Assembly: GCA_032821775.1 (NCBI GenBank) | Contig: JAVLRN010000011.1 | Coordinates: 434,001-498,000 of the forward strand | DNA: 64,000 bases | Direction: 5' to 3' | Source: Sanguinoderma infundibulare | Lineage: Eukaryota > Basidiomycota > Agaricomycetes > Polyporales > Polyporaceae | Shown here: positions 55,720-64,000 of the stretch, piece after piece | Position numbering within the stretch: the first letter of the stretch is position 1 | Layout of the letters: every line of letters starts with the position of its first letter | Translations under genes and position numbers: made by a program | Notes under the pieces: generated by a model | Database searches by the model: none | What the model saw: the letters and a program-made list of their open reading frames with translations, nothing else | What the model was told of the DNA's origin: nothing

Positions 55720-57678
55720 ATGGCAAAGGGGTTCGTTGTGCGGGAGAAGGATGTTTCCGGACGTGTGACTGCGCTATACACGAGTGAGCATGGCGACGAT
55801 CGTGTTGCAGGCCCCCAGACTCGCCATGATGGCGAACTGCGAAAGGTGCTCTGCTCCTTAAGGTCTGGGCGTCCTGGAGCTGACAAACTCCGTCTGGTCC
55901 TCCTTAGGTTCGCGTGCACAGACGCGCTTGGCGTCGGTTTTTGAGCGAGGTCTTCCTCCCGGAAGGATACCCCGCGACTGTGTCCGAAGGTGAGTACCAG
56001 ATGGGCTCTGCATGACGTCCTCGCCCGTCAAGTTTGACTGAAAAGAACCTTTCCAGACTATTTAGAGTACGTTCGCGACCCTCTTGTATGTGGTACGGTC
56101 TGAGAGAGCTTCACGCGCTAGGTACCAGATATACAACGCGCTGCAGGCGTTCTGCAGCTCACTCGCGTCGCTCTTTGCTTCAAGAGCCGTACTGCAAGGT
56201 CAGAACACCAGTCTCTAATGGAAAAGGCGACGGGGTCGCTGACACCGGATTGGCGACAGGCCACGGCGTCGGAAACGCGTCTGCATCCGCGACGAACGCC
56301 ATTCTCCTGACCGTCCTCCAAGACGTCTGCAGCCGCCTGACAAGTACGCCGTCGACGTCCCTCGCCTCGACTTTGACTCTGAGTCTAATATCATATGATT
56401 GCGCATTTAGCGATCGTCGGCGGTTACTACCTCGGCACGTCCCTCACGCCCGAGGCGAAGACGTACCGCCTCCTAGCGGACATCCTCAACGACGCCGCCC
56501 TCATCTCCGACACCTTATCTCCGTACCTCGCCCACATCGCGCTATCGCCGCAATATCCCTTCGTCAAGCCGACGACGAACTCGTCCCTCCGCGTCGTCGC
56601 GCTCTGTCTCAGCGGCGCGTTCCGCGCGCTCTGCGGGGCCGTCGCGGGGGGCTCCAAGGCGGCGCTCACCGTGCACTTCGCCGCGGACGGCGAGCGGCCG
56701 GGCGACGTCGGAGACCTCAACGCGAAGGATGGCAGCAAGGAGACCGTCCTTGCCCTGCTGGGCATGCTTGTACGTCGTCGCTCCGATCGACCACATTTCC
56801 GAACACTGACTGACACGGCTTCGTGCGCCTTTGGCAGTGCGGGTCCGTCGTGGTCCACTACGTCCACAGCGCACAGGCGACGTACGCCGTCCTGTTTGGG
56901 CTGATCTTCTTCCACCTCGCGTTCAACGTCATGGCGGTGCGCGTCATCTCCATGCGGACCTTCAACCGGCAGCGTGCGAGCATCGCGTGGCGACGATATC
57001 GCTCCGCTCTCGACGGTGAAGTTTCTTCGCGAGAACTGTAAAGCGAACCGCGTCTGACCGTTCAACGCAGTACAAGGGAATGCAACCTCGAAGCCCGAAG
57101 TACCAACATACGCCGCCGTCGCCCGGCGCGAGAAGATATTCACAGACTCGTCCTGGATCGACTGCGGGGGCGCTCTCCCCGGCCGAGTCACCCTCGGCGT
57201 CCCCTTCGCGTCGCTGAGGGAGCCACGCACCGCATCCAGCGGCTCATGGTTACACGGCTTCTTCTGGGTGCAGACGCGCTTGCGGCATGACGCCCTCAGC
57301 GACGCCGAGATCCTCGCCGTCCTCGAACTCTTCGCGCACGAAAAGTACATGCTCTCGATCGCCTCGGCGCCGTCCGCGCCCCTGCACGTCCTCGTCGGCT
57401 TCAAGGAGGGCCACACCGCGCGCGACCACCTCAAGGCGTGGGCGCACGCGCACGAGGCAGCGTGGATGTGCGGCGGGAAGACGCCGTCGGAGAGCGGCTC
57501 GCGGCTCGGGGCGGTACGTGCGGCGCTGGAGAGCGTGTCGCGCGCGTTCCCTAGGTTCGTGGACGCCGCGAAGGCGGCGGGGTGGAAGGTGGATGAAGGG
57601 GCGCTGGTCGGGGGCTCGCCTGTCGCGCTGTCGGTTGAATTGGACGTTGGGGAGTCAGAGGGCAGGAGGGACGCGTGA
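55720..57678 (+). CDS. RUS family (DUF647) protein
   Basis: Homologue of root-UVB-sensitive/C16orf58 proteins; molecular function is not established. Start MAKGFVVREKDVSGRVTALY. Next RRFLSEVFLPEGYPATVSE, YQIYNALQAFCSSLASLFAS, ASATNAILLTVLQDVCSR and the core exon YYLGTSLTPEAKTYRLLADI, LNDAALISDTLSPYL, CLSGAFRALCGAVAGGSKAA, LNAKDGSKETVLALLGML. Then VVHYVHSAQATYAVLFGLIF, MAVRVISMRTFNRQRASIAW, and the C-terminal region shared with the fragment at 38600-38961, ending GESEGRRDA. About nine exons. The right arm of the inverted duplication begins inside it at 57317, leaving this copy complete. Confidence 0.85.
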
Positions 57679-58262
57679 CGCAGTCGTGGACGGGACATTT
57701 ACTACACATCGTGGTCGCAGGCCGAGTGAACGCGAGACGCTTATAAGTAGAGTACGTACGGTTTGTATAGATGGGCAACCCGGTCCACGCCTGTTGCGAC
57801 TTGGTGCGAGTACGAATGAAATTCAGTGCTCCGCAGGTAAGCCCAGCCCCGACTTCTGGGAAAGCAGTTTGGTGGTTAAGATTCGGCGGTTAGAATCGTC
57901 CAATCATATTGACGTGTATTGTTGGAAGGGAGGCTCGGCTTATGGAACACGTCAGCAGCGTACTTGGAGCCGAAGCCTTCGGATCAGGTCGATCAAGTAC
58001 AGTACACAGCACAGGTACCTCCGCGGTCACATTGCTCACGATTGCTCAGTATTCGCCCCTGTGGCATTACTCATCAGTGGAATGCGTTCCGTTGAGTTCG
58101 ATCAATGTCATGTACATGTTCCCATCCGCACGTCCATCGCGATACTACCACATACGCAGACATATATATGTACACCGACAAACCGATCGGTGCACCTTGA
58201 AACCCTCCCTTCATCCCGAAAACACCACTCGCAATCCGCTGCCAAGCCTTGCTGAACCCGCC
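57679..58262. promoter_or_regulatory. methyltransferase promoter, right arm
   Basis: Counterpart of 38019-38600, with TATATAT at 58162-58169, about 95 bases before the start codon. No other gene. Confidence 0.45.
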
Positions 58263-59209
58263 ATGGACTGGAACAGCAAGGAGTTCGCAGACCAATACAA
58301 CCCCGCCGAGGCCATGACCGGCCCCTTCGGGCGCCACCTCCTCGTGCAATGCGGGCTCGACCGCGCAGACGGCAGCGAGGACGTCGTCCTCCTCGACAAC
58401 GCCACCGGCACCGGCATCGTCCTCGCCCACCTGTACGACGTCCTCCCGCCCGCGGCACAAGCCCGCCTTACGGTCGTCGCCGGAGACATCTCGCCGTCGA
58501 TGGTGGAGTCGGTGAAGGCGCGCGTGGAGAGGAACGGATGGCAGGGCATCACCGCGCAGGTGGTGGACGCGACGGTATGCCCCAGCCCGCCCATGCTCCA
58601 TGCTCCTCCCCCATGCGCGTGCGTGCTGAAGGAGGGCAACAGAACACGGGCTTACCGTCGGACCACTTCACGCACGTCATCACCAACTTCGCGCTCGTCG
58701 GGATCCCCGACCCGCACGCGGCCCTCTCTGAGGTCCACCGCGTCCTGCGCCCGTCGGGCCTCGCCGCGTTCACGATCTGGAAGTCCGTCGGGTGGTTCGA
58801 CATCACGCGCGCCGCCGTCGAGGGCATACCCGGTTCGCCGCGCTTCCCCACGTTCAACGAGTTCTCCAAGGCGTTCTTGAAGGACCGCGCGCCGGGCGAC
58901 GAGGCGCAGTGGACGACCCCTGCGTACTTTGAGGCGCAGATCCGGAAGGCGGGCTTCGAGGACGTGAAGACGGTCCTGCACGCGAACCAGACACGGTACG
59001 CGAGCGCGGAGGAGTACGTGAAGGTGTTCACGATGATCACGAACCTGGTGATGGCGAACGCCTGGACGGCGGAGGAGAGGGCGGCGGTGGAACCGCGCTT
59101 GGGGCCGGCGCTGCTGGAGGAGCTGAAACGTAGGTTTGGAGATGGGGAAATCGTGCTGGATTGGGAGGCCTATTGCATCACGGCTCGGGTGCCTGCGACC
59201 AAGGCCTAA
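58263..59209 (+). CDS. SAM-dependent methyltransferase, right-arm copy
   Basis: Exons 58263-58574 and 58643-59209 join to 292 residues, identical in layout to the left-arm copy. Motif I VLLDNATGTGIVLAHLYD, VVAGDISPSMVESVKAR, IPDPHAALSEVHRVLRPSGL and the end LDWEAYCITARVPATKA are intact. The few differences (SEVHRV for SEVRRV, GSPRF for GAPRF, EELKRR for EELERR) do not touch the motifs. Both copies are probably functional. The mobile-element block starts 15 bases after its stop codon, so its 3' end formation may differ from the left-arm copy. Confidence 0.88.
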
Positions 59210-59425
59210 GGAGTAAGTGCTGAGTCCCAGTGAAAACCCCGTCTATTGACAGCGATTGCTAGTCATTCTGGGCAATTGCCATCTTTTGCCATCTTTTGCC
59301 GTCTTTTTCCAGCCATTCTCGGCGCCTGATGGAGCTATTTTTGTTTCAAAACTGTCAATATAGTTATAGTTTTTGCCCTTGGTCTATAACAACTTCGTCC
59401 AACTTATACAACTACGCCGGGCGCT

Positions 59426-60780
59426 TGGTGCATCCCAACCTCTTTTTTTTTTTTTTTTTTTTTTTGGGACAGGTTCTGAGATTCGAGAGAAGCTGTCTAC
59501 ACAATGCACAATGTAAACTACGACTGTCAAATCAAACCGGTATCCAGCGTTCAGTTGTACCCGGGACGACTAATTAAAGTAAGCCCGGAGCTGGTCCGCA
59601 CCCGAAGGCAGCGAGCGGCAACCCCACTCAGTACTGACAACACCCGTCGAGACGAACGCGAGCCCCCTCCATGCTCCGATCACGCAACTCCGAAAAAGAA
59701 ACCCAAAACCACGCGAGGTCACCCCTGCTCGCGCCTCCCCCAATAAGTAGACCGTCCGCGTCAGTCGAGAGTCCTAACGAAGCGAGATGGTGATCCATCC
59801 TCCTCTACCCCTGACGGCATCAGCGAATGTAACTGGAAGGTCGGGCTTGGGGGCAAAACGCGTCGCCAGCCGTGATGACCGAGAGGCAGCCGCTACCGCG
59901 CGTGAGGCTAGGCGGCGGATGCGCTTGAGACAGTCGCGGCGTAGAGCCATGATGGCGAGCAGCACCCTGTCGAAGGATGCCGCGTCGGCCGTGAGTGATG
60001 GAGGGCGGTTGGGAGCATTGCGCGCCGGGGGAGGCGGCGGCGCTGCCGCGGGAAGAGGAAGGTACTCGAGCGACGGGGAGTGCTCAAGCACGGGGGCAGG
60101 GGGGGGTGGGCCCGACCGCGATGAGATCGCGTGGGCAAAGGGAGGCGGGGCCGGGGGAAGGGCGGGGGGGGAGACAGGAAGGTGCGGAGCGGGGCGGGGA
60201 AGGGACAGCCTCAGCGACCGGTCCTTGTTCTTGCGCTTCTTGCCCTTCTTCGACGGAGAGGGCGCGTCAGATGCTGCGACGGGGGTGGAGGGTGTGGGAG
60301 TGGTGGGCCTCGAGGCATCCATGCGGACGTCAGGAGGTGGTGCCGGTGCAGGTGCCGGCGCGGCAGAGGGTGTGGAAGTGGGGATGGGAGGAGGGGGGGG
60401 AGATGCCCTGAGGGCGGAGAGGCCGGTGTTGAAGACCTTGACGATCCTCTGTTGAAGCCCCTCGTTGTCGAAGGCGGATGGCGGGGGAGGGTTGGTGATG
60501 AGGAGCTGGGTAAGCTCCTCGCGAAGCTCGGCGTAGTTACTAAGGTCGATCACTTCGTTGGTAAGCCGAGAGATGGACCAGGTGTCTCCCCATACAACAA
60601 GTACGGGGCGATCGATGTCTTTGGCGATGTAGGTTACACCCGGGAGAGGGCCAGGAGTGGGCTCAGGAGCGGAGGAGTATCCTGTGCCTTTCTTACGAGT
60701 CATTCTTCGAGACCGGAGGGTGGGCGCTAGAGGAGATGGTGGTGGTAGGAGGTCAAGAAGAGATGGTGCATCCCAACCTC
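59426..60780 (-). mobile_element. poly(A) retroposon with 17-bp target-site duplication
   Basis: The same 17-base sequence TGGTGCATCCCAACCTC flanks it at 59426-59442 and 60764-60780. Directly inside the left copy is a run of 23 T (59443-59465), which is a poly(A) tail on the minus strand. The inserted unit is 1321 bp. Its only long frame is the Pro-rich ORF at 59774-60703 on the same strand as the tail. This is the signature of target-primed reverse transcription, either of a non-LTR element or of a retroposed mRNA. No reverse transcriptase domain is encoded here. Confidence 0.85.
59774..60703 (-). CDS. Pro-rich ORF carried by the retroposon
   Basis: A 309-residue uninterrupted frame starting MTRKKGTGYSSAPEPTPGPL. 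The first 110 residues look globular (GVTYIAKDIDRPVLVVWGDT, NYAELREELTQLL, LQQRIVKVFNTGLSALRA). The middle is Pro/Ala/Ser-rich with a basic patch (SKKGKKRKNKDRSLRLSL). The C-terminal part is basic and helical (LLAIMALRRDCLKRIRRLAS), ending FADAVRGRGGWITISLR. The basic and Pro-rich composition would suit a nucleic-acid-binding ORF1 or gag-like protein, but no zinc knuckle is seen. It begins 60 bases inside the 5' end of the insert, so the element seems complete at that side. Function is inference. Confidence 0.5.
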   Translation of the reverse strand: MTRKKGTGYSSAPEPTPGPLPGVTYIAKDIDRPVLVVWGDTWSISRLTNEVIDLSNYAELREELTQLLITNPPPPSAFDNEGLQQRIVKVFNTGLSALRASPPPPPIPTSTPSAAPAPAPAPPPDVRMDASRPTTPTPSTPVAASDAPSPSKKGKKRKNKDRSLRLSLPRPAPHLPVSPPALPPAPPPFAHAISSRSGPPPPAPVLEHSPSLEYLPLPAAAPPPPPARNAPNRPPSLTADAASFDRVLLAIMALRRDCLKRIRRLASRAVAAASRSSRLATRFAPKPDLPVTFADAVRGRGGWITISLR

Positions 60781-60788
60781 GAAACTAC

Positions 60789-60808
60789 AACAACTGGGCC
60801 CAGTTGTT
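60789..60808. repeat. perfect 20-bp palindrome
   Basis: AACAACTGGGCCCAGTTGTT reads the same on both strands. It lies 8 bases from the right target-site duplication of the retroposon, inside the TIR element. Confidence 0.95.
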
Positions 60809-61559
60809 ATACTCGTTCGCTCGCCGGCGCCTGTCTCGCCCCATCCGATCGCGAGCCCACCGATGACGACATCGACCTGCCCGACATCCTCTTAAGACTC
60901 GGACGACCGCCTTTCCTTCCCTGCCTCTTTCTCTTTCTTCCCCCCACCATCTACCCGGTCGACTCCCTGCACGCCCTCGCCCTGACCTGACTAATTCTCC
61001 AGGCTAGGACAGTTTCATCGAGGTGCGCGCATGCGCATGACATAGGTACGTAAACAGACAGGATCTGCGCGTGATGGCATCAACTAACAATTGTTTGGGT
61101 GTCCATTTGCCAGCGCAACTCGCTACATCCGGTGGCAGCAGGTGAACAGGATGCAAGCGCGTCAGGCTTCTTGCGGGCGGGATAGGTGCACGGACGCGGG
61201 AGCGGGGGCGGGGCGCGTTCAGGATGAGCGAGAGTGGGCCGCGCGCGAGGGCGGATGGCGACTGCTGTACCTATTTTTAGTTATCCCAATAGTACGCTTT
61301 CAGCGACAGATACCTGGCGATCCGGAAGACCGGGTGCGAGTGCCGTATATGAGCTTACCTGGCGTTTGCTAGCGTTTCCTATCTTTTTGTGGCATGGACG
61401 ACAGCTGGCAATAGACTGAATTTGATGCCAAAAGCTTGAGATGGACGGAAAAATCTGAATGATGGCAAGTGGCTTTTTGCATGCATTTCCATCCATTACT
61501 GTCCATTTCTAATCAAATTACATCGATTGCTGGCTACATGGCATACGGAAAAAGACGGG
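60809..61559. other. interior of TIR element, no gene
   Basis: Right part of the TIR-bounded element. No frame with domain content; short repeats such as TTTTTCC and CCATC recur near both ends. Confidence 0.45.
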
Positions 61560-61898
61560 AATCGCTGGAAACAGCCGGGGTTTTGACTGGGCTTGAACGT
61601 TGAACAGTGCGTTCTTCCGTCCTATCTTGATGTGTTTGATACAATGACGTAGGATGTTGTGTAGCGCGCGTACCCACACGACAAGGGCTGCCACGAACAG
61701 AGCACAGCTGCGGTGCAAACGAGTGTCGGACTAAGAGAGCTCCCGGACATTGCCGGTCGCGGTAAGTATGACTTGTCGACGAGTGTATCATAGTCACCTG
61801 GACCAATTGCACCAGATTCGCTGATAGGTGGATAGTCTTGGCTGAGACAAGCTTCTGACCGCGGAGGGCATGCTCCCATGTATCGGTGACGGTGACCT

Positions 61899-61944
61899 CG
61901 ATCGGACGCGTCGGGAGGTCATGACCTCCCGACGCGTCCGATCG
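61899..61944. repeat. perfect 46-bp palindrome, right-arm copy
   Basis: Each half (CGATCGGACGCGTCGGGAGGTCA to the centre) is exactly complementary to the other. It lies about 210-250 bases upstream of the ALDH 5' fragment and, in the left arm, of the intact ALDH gene. Confidence 0.95.
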
Positions 61945-62152
61945 CTTGACAATGGTTTGTTGAACGTTTTCGTTTTCTGACGGGGAGAATCTGTCTGACC
62001 AGTGCTTATTCGACGGTAACTGTCTCAACGTCATCCTCACGAGGACGCTGCGGTGGCTTCCTTATAACCTAAGCCGTCGCCGCCCACCATGCCAACAACG
62101 CCCTTCCAGTGACCCCCACATCCACATCACCTCTTTTCCCCGCCCACTCACC

Positions 62153-62299
62153 ATGTCCTCGAAAGTCCCGCTCAAAGTTACACCTATTTAATTAGAGCTC
62201 AAGTTCTCTACGATTACAGAGATCGATGAGGTCAGTCGGCTACGCAACCGTCGCGGCGGGGTCGACGTCACCGTCGTGCTCACATCTTCCTCGATCGAC
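62153..62299 (+). pseudogene. ALDH 5' fragment
   Basis: Copy of ALDH exon 1, intron 1 and the start of exon 2. The frame opens as MSSKVPLKVTPI and then meets a TAA at 62189-62191, made by a small net 3-base change relative to the intact gene. Homology stops at 62299 within exon 2. Not functional. Confidence 0.85.
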
Positions 62300-62918
62300 G
62301 GCCTCACCGGTCGGTCCCCGGCCTTCGCAGTAACTACGACACAACGTCCCGCTCGCCTCATCGTACAGGTGGGAAAGGATGAACGGACGTGAGCGTGTAA
62401 TTTTCGAGCAGGAATAGGGGTGGTGTCCCGAGAACCATCTGAGAGGGCATAGTCGTGGCAAGCGCGCGATGCCCGAAACAGGAAGTTCCCCGGCAGAACA
62501 AACAGGCGCAAACAGCCTTGCGCTGGCGCGCGACCTGCAGTGTTTTTTTGCAAAGCACTGTAATCCAGCGCATAAATAAAGTGGCAACTGCGGTGAGGAT
62601 CCGAAGTACGCGGCGGCGCATAGAGTGAATACTGAATCGCCGCGCCTTAGAATGTGAAAGCGGCGAACATCGCCTCTCCCACCGACAACCCCGTCACTGG
62701 CCATTGTCTCGGTGTGGCGGGACGCGGCGGGACCCGCCCCGCCTAGGCGTCTCCTTTGTGGCACGCCCCATATATTGGCGTCCTGCGATCCTGCTCACCA
62801 GCCTAACTCCCACTGTCACAACACTTACCTGCAACTTCCTCGTAAGTCCTCTCCAACACTCGCTGCAAGCATCATCCGCTCATACGATTGCCCCTAGATT
62901 ACCGTGTCATCATCAATC
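62300..62918. promoter_or_regulatory. region upstream of unknown gene
   Basis: Unique sequence beyond the duplication. A TATATT (about 62771) lies some 150 bases before the next start codon. No gene seen. Confidence 0.4.
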
Positions 62919-63461
62919 ATGCTCGAGGTAGTCCGCACACAGGACGTCCCTAGCCCGCTAACTACTAGCTCGCCAGACGACTGGCTCGCCCGCGACCATG
63001 ACCTAGATCGCCCCGTATACCTTATCCTCCACCGGCCACGTACCTCCACCGAAACATACCGCTGGGGCATCACATGGACCGTGGGCGGCCTCGCGCGGAA
63101 CGAAGTCCCAGCGTGGCGGTTCATCCAGCTCGAGACGCTTGCTGACCCGTTCGACGCGGAGCTCGAGCAGCGTTACGTGTACTTGGGCGCGATCACCAAG
63201 ACCGTCGCGCCAGGTACGATAGACACGAGGCTGTATGATCTCGGTACGTTGAGTCTGGCGAAGCGCCAGGTGGTTGAGGAGGTCGCGAAGACGATCGCTG
63301 TCGACGCCGAGACCGACGCCTGCTATCCACGAGGGTGGGTCAAGGAGTTACTGAGGAGGCTCGTCATCGCGGGCGTGCTGTCCAAGAACAGCTGCGATGA
63401 CGTTGTGTCCAAGGCCTGGAGCGGTGAGTGGCTTCATACTACTGTGCCGTCCGTTGTCTGA
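62919..63461 (+). CDS. unknown protein, DUF6914-like
   Basis: Single frame of about 180 residues starting MLEVVRTQDVPSPLTTSSPD. It contains VYLILHRPRT, YRWGITWTVGG and AWRFIQLETLAD, then YVYLGAITKTVAPGTIDTRL and CYPRGWVKELLRRLVIAGVL. The spacing of WGITW, a central QLET segment and a late C-x-x-G-W helix recalls fungal DUF6914 proteins, which have no known role; this match is from memory of the pattern and is weak. A GTGAGT at 63424 could start an intron, so the last ten residues are uncertain. Confidence 0.5.
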   Translation: MLEVVRTQDVPSPLTTSSPDDWLARDHDLDRPVYLILHRPRTSTETYRWGITWTVGGLARNEVPAWRFIQLETLADPFDAELEQRYVYLGAITKTVAPGTIDTRLYDLGTLSLAKRQVVEEVAKTIAVDAETDACYPRGWVKELLRRLVIAGVLSKNSCDDVVSKAWSGEWLHTTVPSVV

Positions 63462-64000
63462 CAAGCTTGGTCGTAGCCTAATCCCCCTTTGTGCGATGCT
63501 TTCCGAATCGCACTCTATTTTGCATACCTTATCACTTCCGTAATGTCCCGGTTGTCGAACTGTATCATACCTGCTGACGGAATGCATATACCCCCCTCGC
63601 TCCGCATTGCAAGCTAAGCTTCGCTCGTCACCCCGCCCCTGTGGTTCCCGTACGTATCGTACGATAAAGGACCCCCTATGTTGTGTGTGTGCAGGTGGGT
63701 AAAACCACAAATCCACTGTTCCAGAATCTTTTCACGCCAAGATTGACGCAATTCAGTCAGGTAAACCCTGACGTCCGACTTCGATGTTCGACTGATAAGA
63801 ATTTGCGACGCTTTTGGGTTGCTTCGCACACTACGCCTCTACGGCACGGGGAAGCGAACTATGTACGTCACGGCGTTGATATTCTAAGGGTGATCTGATT
63901 CCGCTGGTATTCTAGGATCTCGGTGTAAGTTGTGCCGTTATTTCTCGCCTTTTGTATTGCTGACTGAGCTGCGGTCGACTTTGCCAGACGATGTAGATGT
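63462..64000. other. right end of window, no gene seen
   Basis: No supported gene; a last exon of the preceding protein could fall here. Short frames lack domains. Confidence 0.4.

Larger units (their letters stand above)
59226..61591. mobile_element. TIR-bounded element (about 1 kb without its nested insert)
   Basis: Ends carry 32-bp terminal inverted repeats matching at 27 positions: 59226-59257 (CCCAGTGAAAACCCCG...) and 61560-61591 on the other strand. The left arm of the inverted duplication lacks the whole block. No transposase frame is seen, so it is a non-autonomous DNA element. A clear target-site duplication was not found; about 40 bases of spacer are missing at the insertion relative to the other arm. 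Confidence 0.65.
57317..62299 (+). repeat. right arm of inverted segmental duplication
   Basis: Reverse-complement partner of 36312-38961. It is longer because a 2.37-kb mobile-element block (59225-61591) interrupts it between the methyltransferase 3' end and the spacer. It ends inside the second exon of an ALDH copy. Confidence 0.9.

Noticed and set aside
56427..57698. 423-codon open frame on the minus strand
   Set aside because: It is antisense to RUS exons, which carry clear family motifs; GC-rich codon use on the other strand leaves the frame open by chance.
59774..60455. Gly-rich plus-strand frames inside the retroposon
   Set aside because: They mirror the Pro-rich minus-strand ORF, and the poly(A) tail fixes the minus strand as the sense strand.
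36312..62299. A biosynthetic cluster made of methyltransferases, P450, FAD oxidase and ALDH
   Set aside because: There is no backbone enzyme (PKS, NRPS, terpene synthase) in the window, and the second methyltransferase is explained by the duplication. Co-location is probably incidental.
1..64000. CRISPR arrays or prokaryote-type operons
   Set aside because: No regular repeat-spacer structure; genes are intron-containing and eukaryotic.

Overview
The window is nuclear DNA of a filamentous basidiomycete. Nearly every gene is split by short (about 50-70 nt) GT-AG introns, coding exons are GC-rich, and the families present (DUF6533 seven-TM proteins, F-box/LRR proteins, P450s, NIPA transporters, SDE3-type helicase) are typical of Agaricomycetes. 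A polypore-like fungus is my inference. Coordinates given as exons come from reading splice sites by eye; outer limits without a visible stop or start are approximate.

Layout. 0.7-7.5 kb: purine/cytosine permease (-), remnant of a small unknown gene (-), protein-histidine methyltransferase HPM1/METTL18 (+), aldo-keto reductase (+). 8-14 kb: DUF6533 membrane protein (+) and the XPF/RAD1 nuclease (-). 14.4-18.6 kb: SDE3/MOV10-like RNA helicase (+) and a zinc-finger protein (-). 18.9-20.3 kb: a tandem pair of small Gly/Ala-rich proteins (-). 20.9-29.7 kb: NIPA-type transporter (-), Xaa-Pro aminopeptidase P (+), a polytopic membrane protein (-), a glutathione S-transferase (-). 30.5-36.5 kb: F-box/LRR protein (-), mitochondrial uS7m (+), a helicase relic, ALDH3-type aldehyde dehydrogenase (-). 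37-40.1 kb: a methyltransferase (-) followed by debris: 3' end of a RUS gene, first exon of a thioredoxin, 3' end of a DUF255/SPATA20-like gene. 40.2-48.6 kb: second copy of the 0.7-7.5 kb block in the same order and orientation, plus a tRNA-Pro and an extra truncated aldo-keto reductase. 49.6-57.7 kb: FAD-linked oxidase (-), P450 (+), RUS/DUF647 protein (+). 58.2-63.5 kb: second methyltransferase (+), a nested mobile-element insertion, an ALDH 5' fragment, and an unknown protein.

The notable biology is structural. A direct segmental duplication of about 7-8 kb sits about 40 kb apart and shows patchwork identity, suggesting gene conversion. A separate 2.65-kb inverted duplication flanks an 18.4-kb interval and truncates one gene at each end. 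One arm of it carries a TIR-bounded element, which is itself interrupted by a poly(A) retroposon with a 17-bp target-site duplication. Perfect palindromes occur at several of these places. I see no biosynthetic operon-like system; most genes are housekeeping or detoxification genes. The new material is the duplication and rearrangement architecture and a few unknown families.
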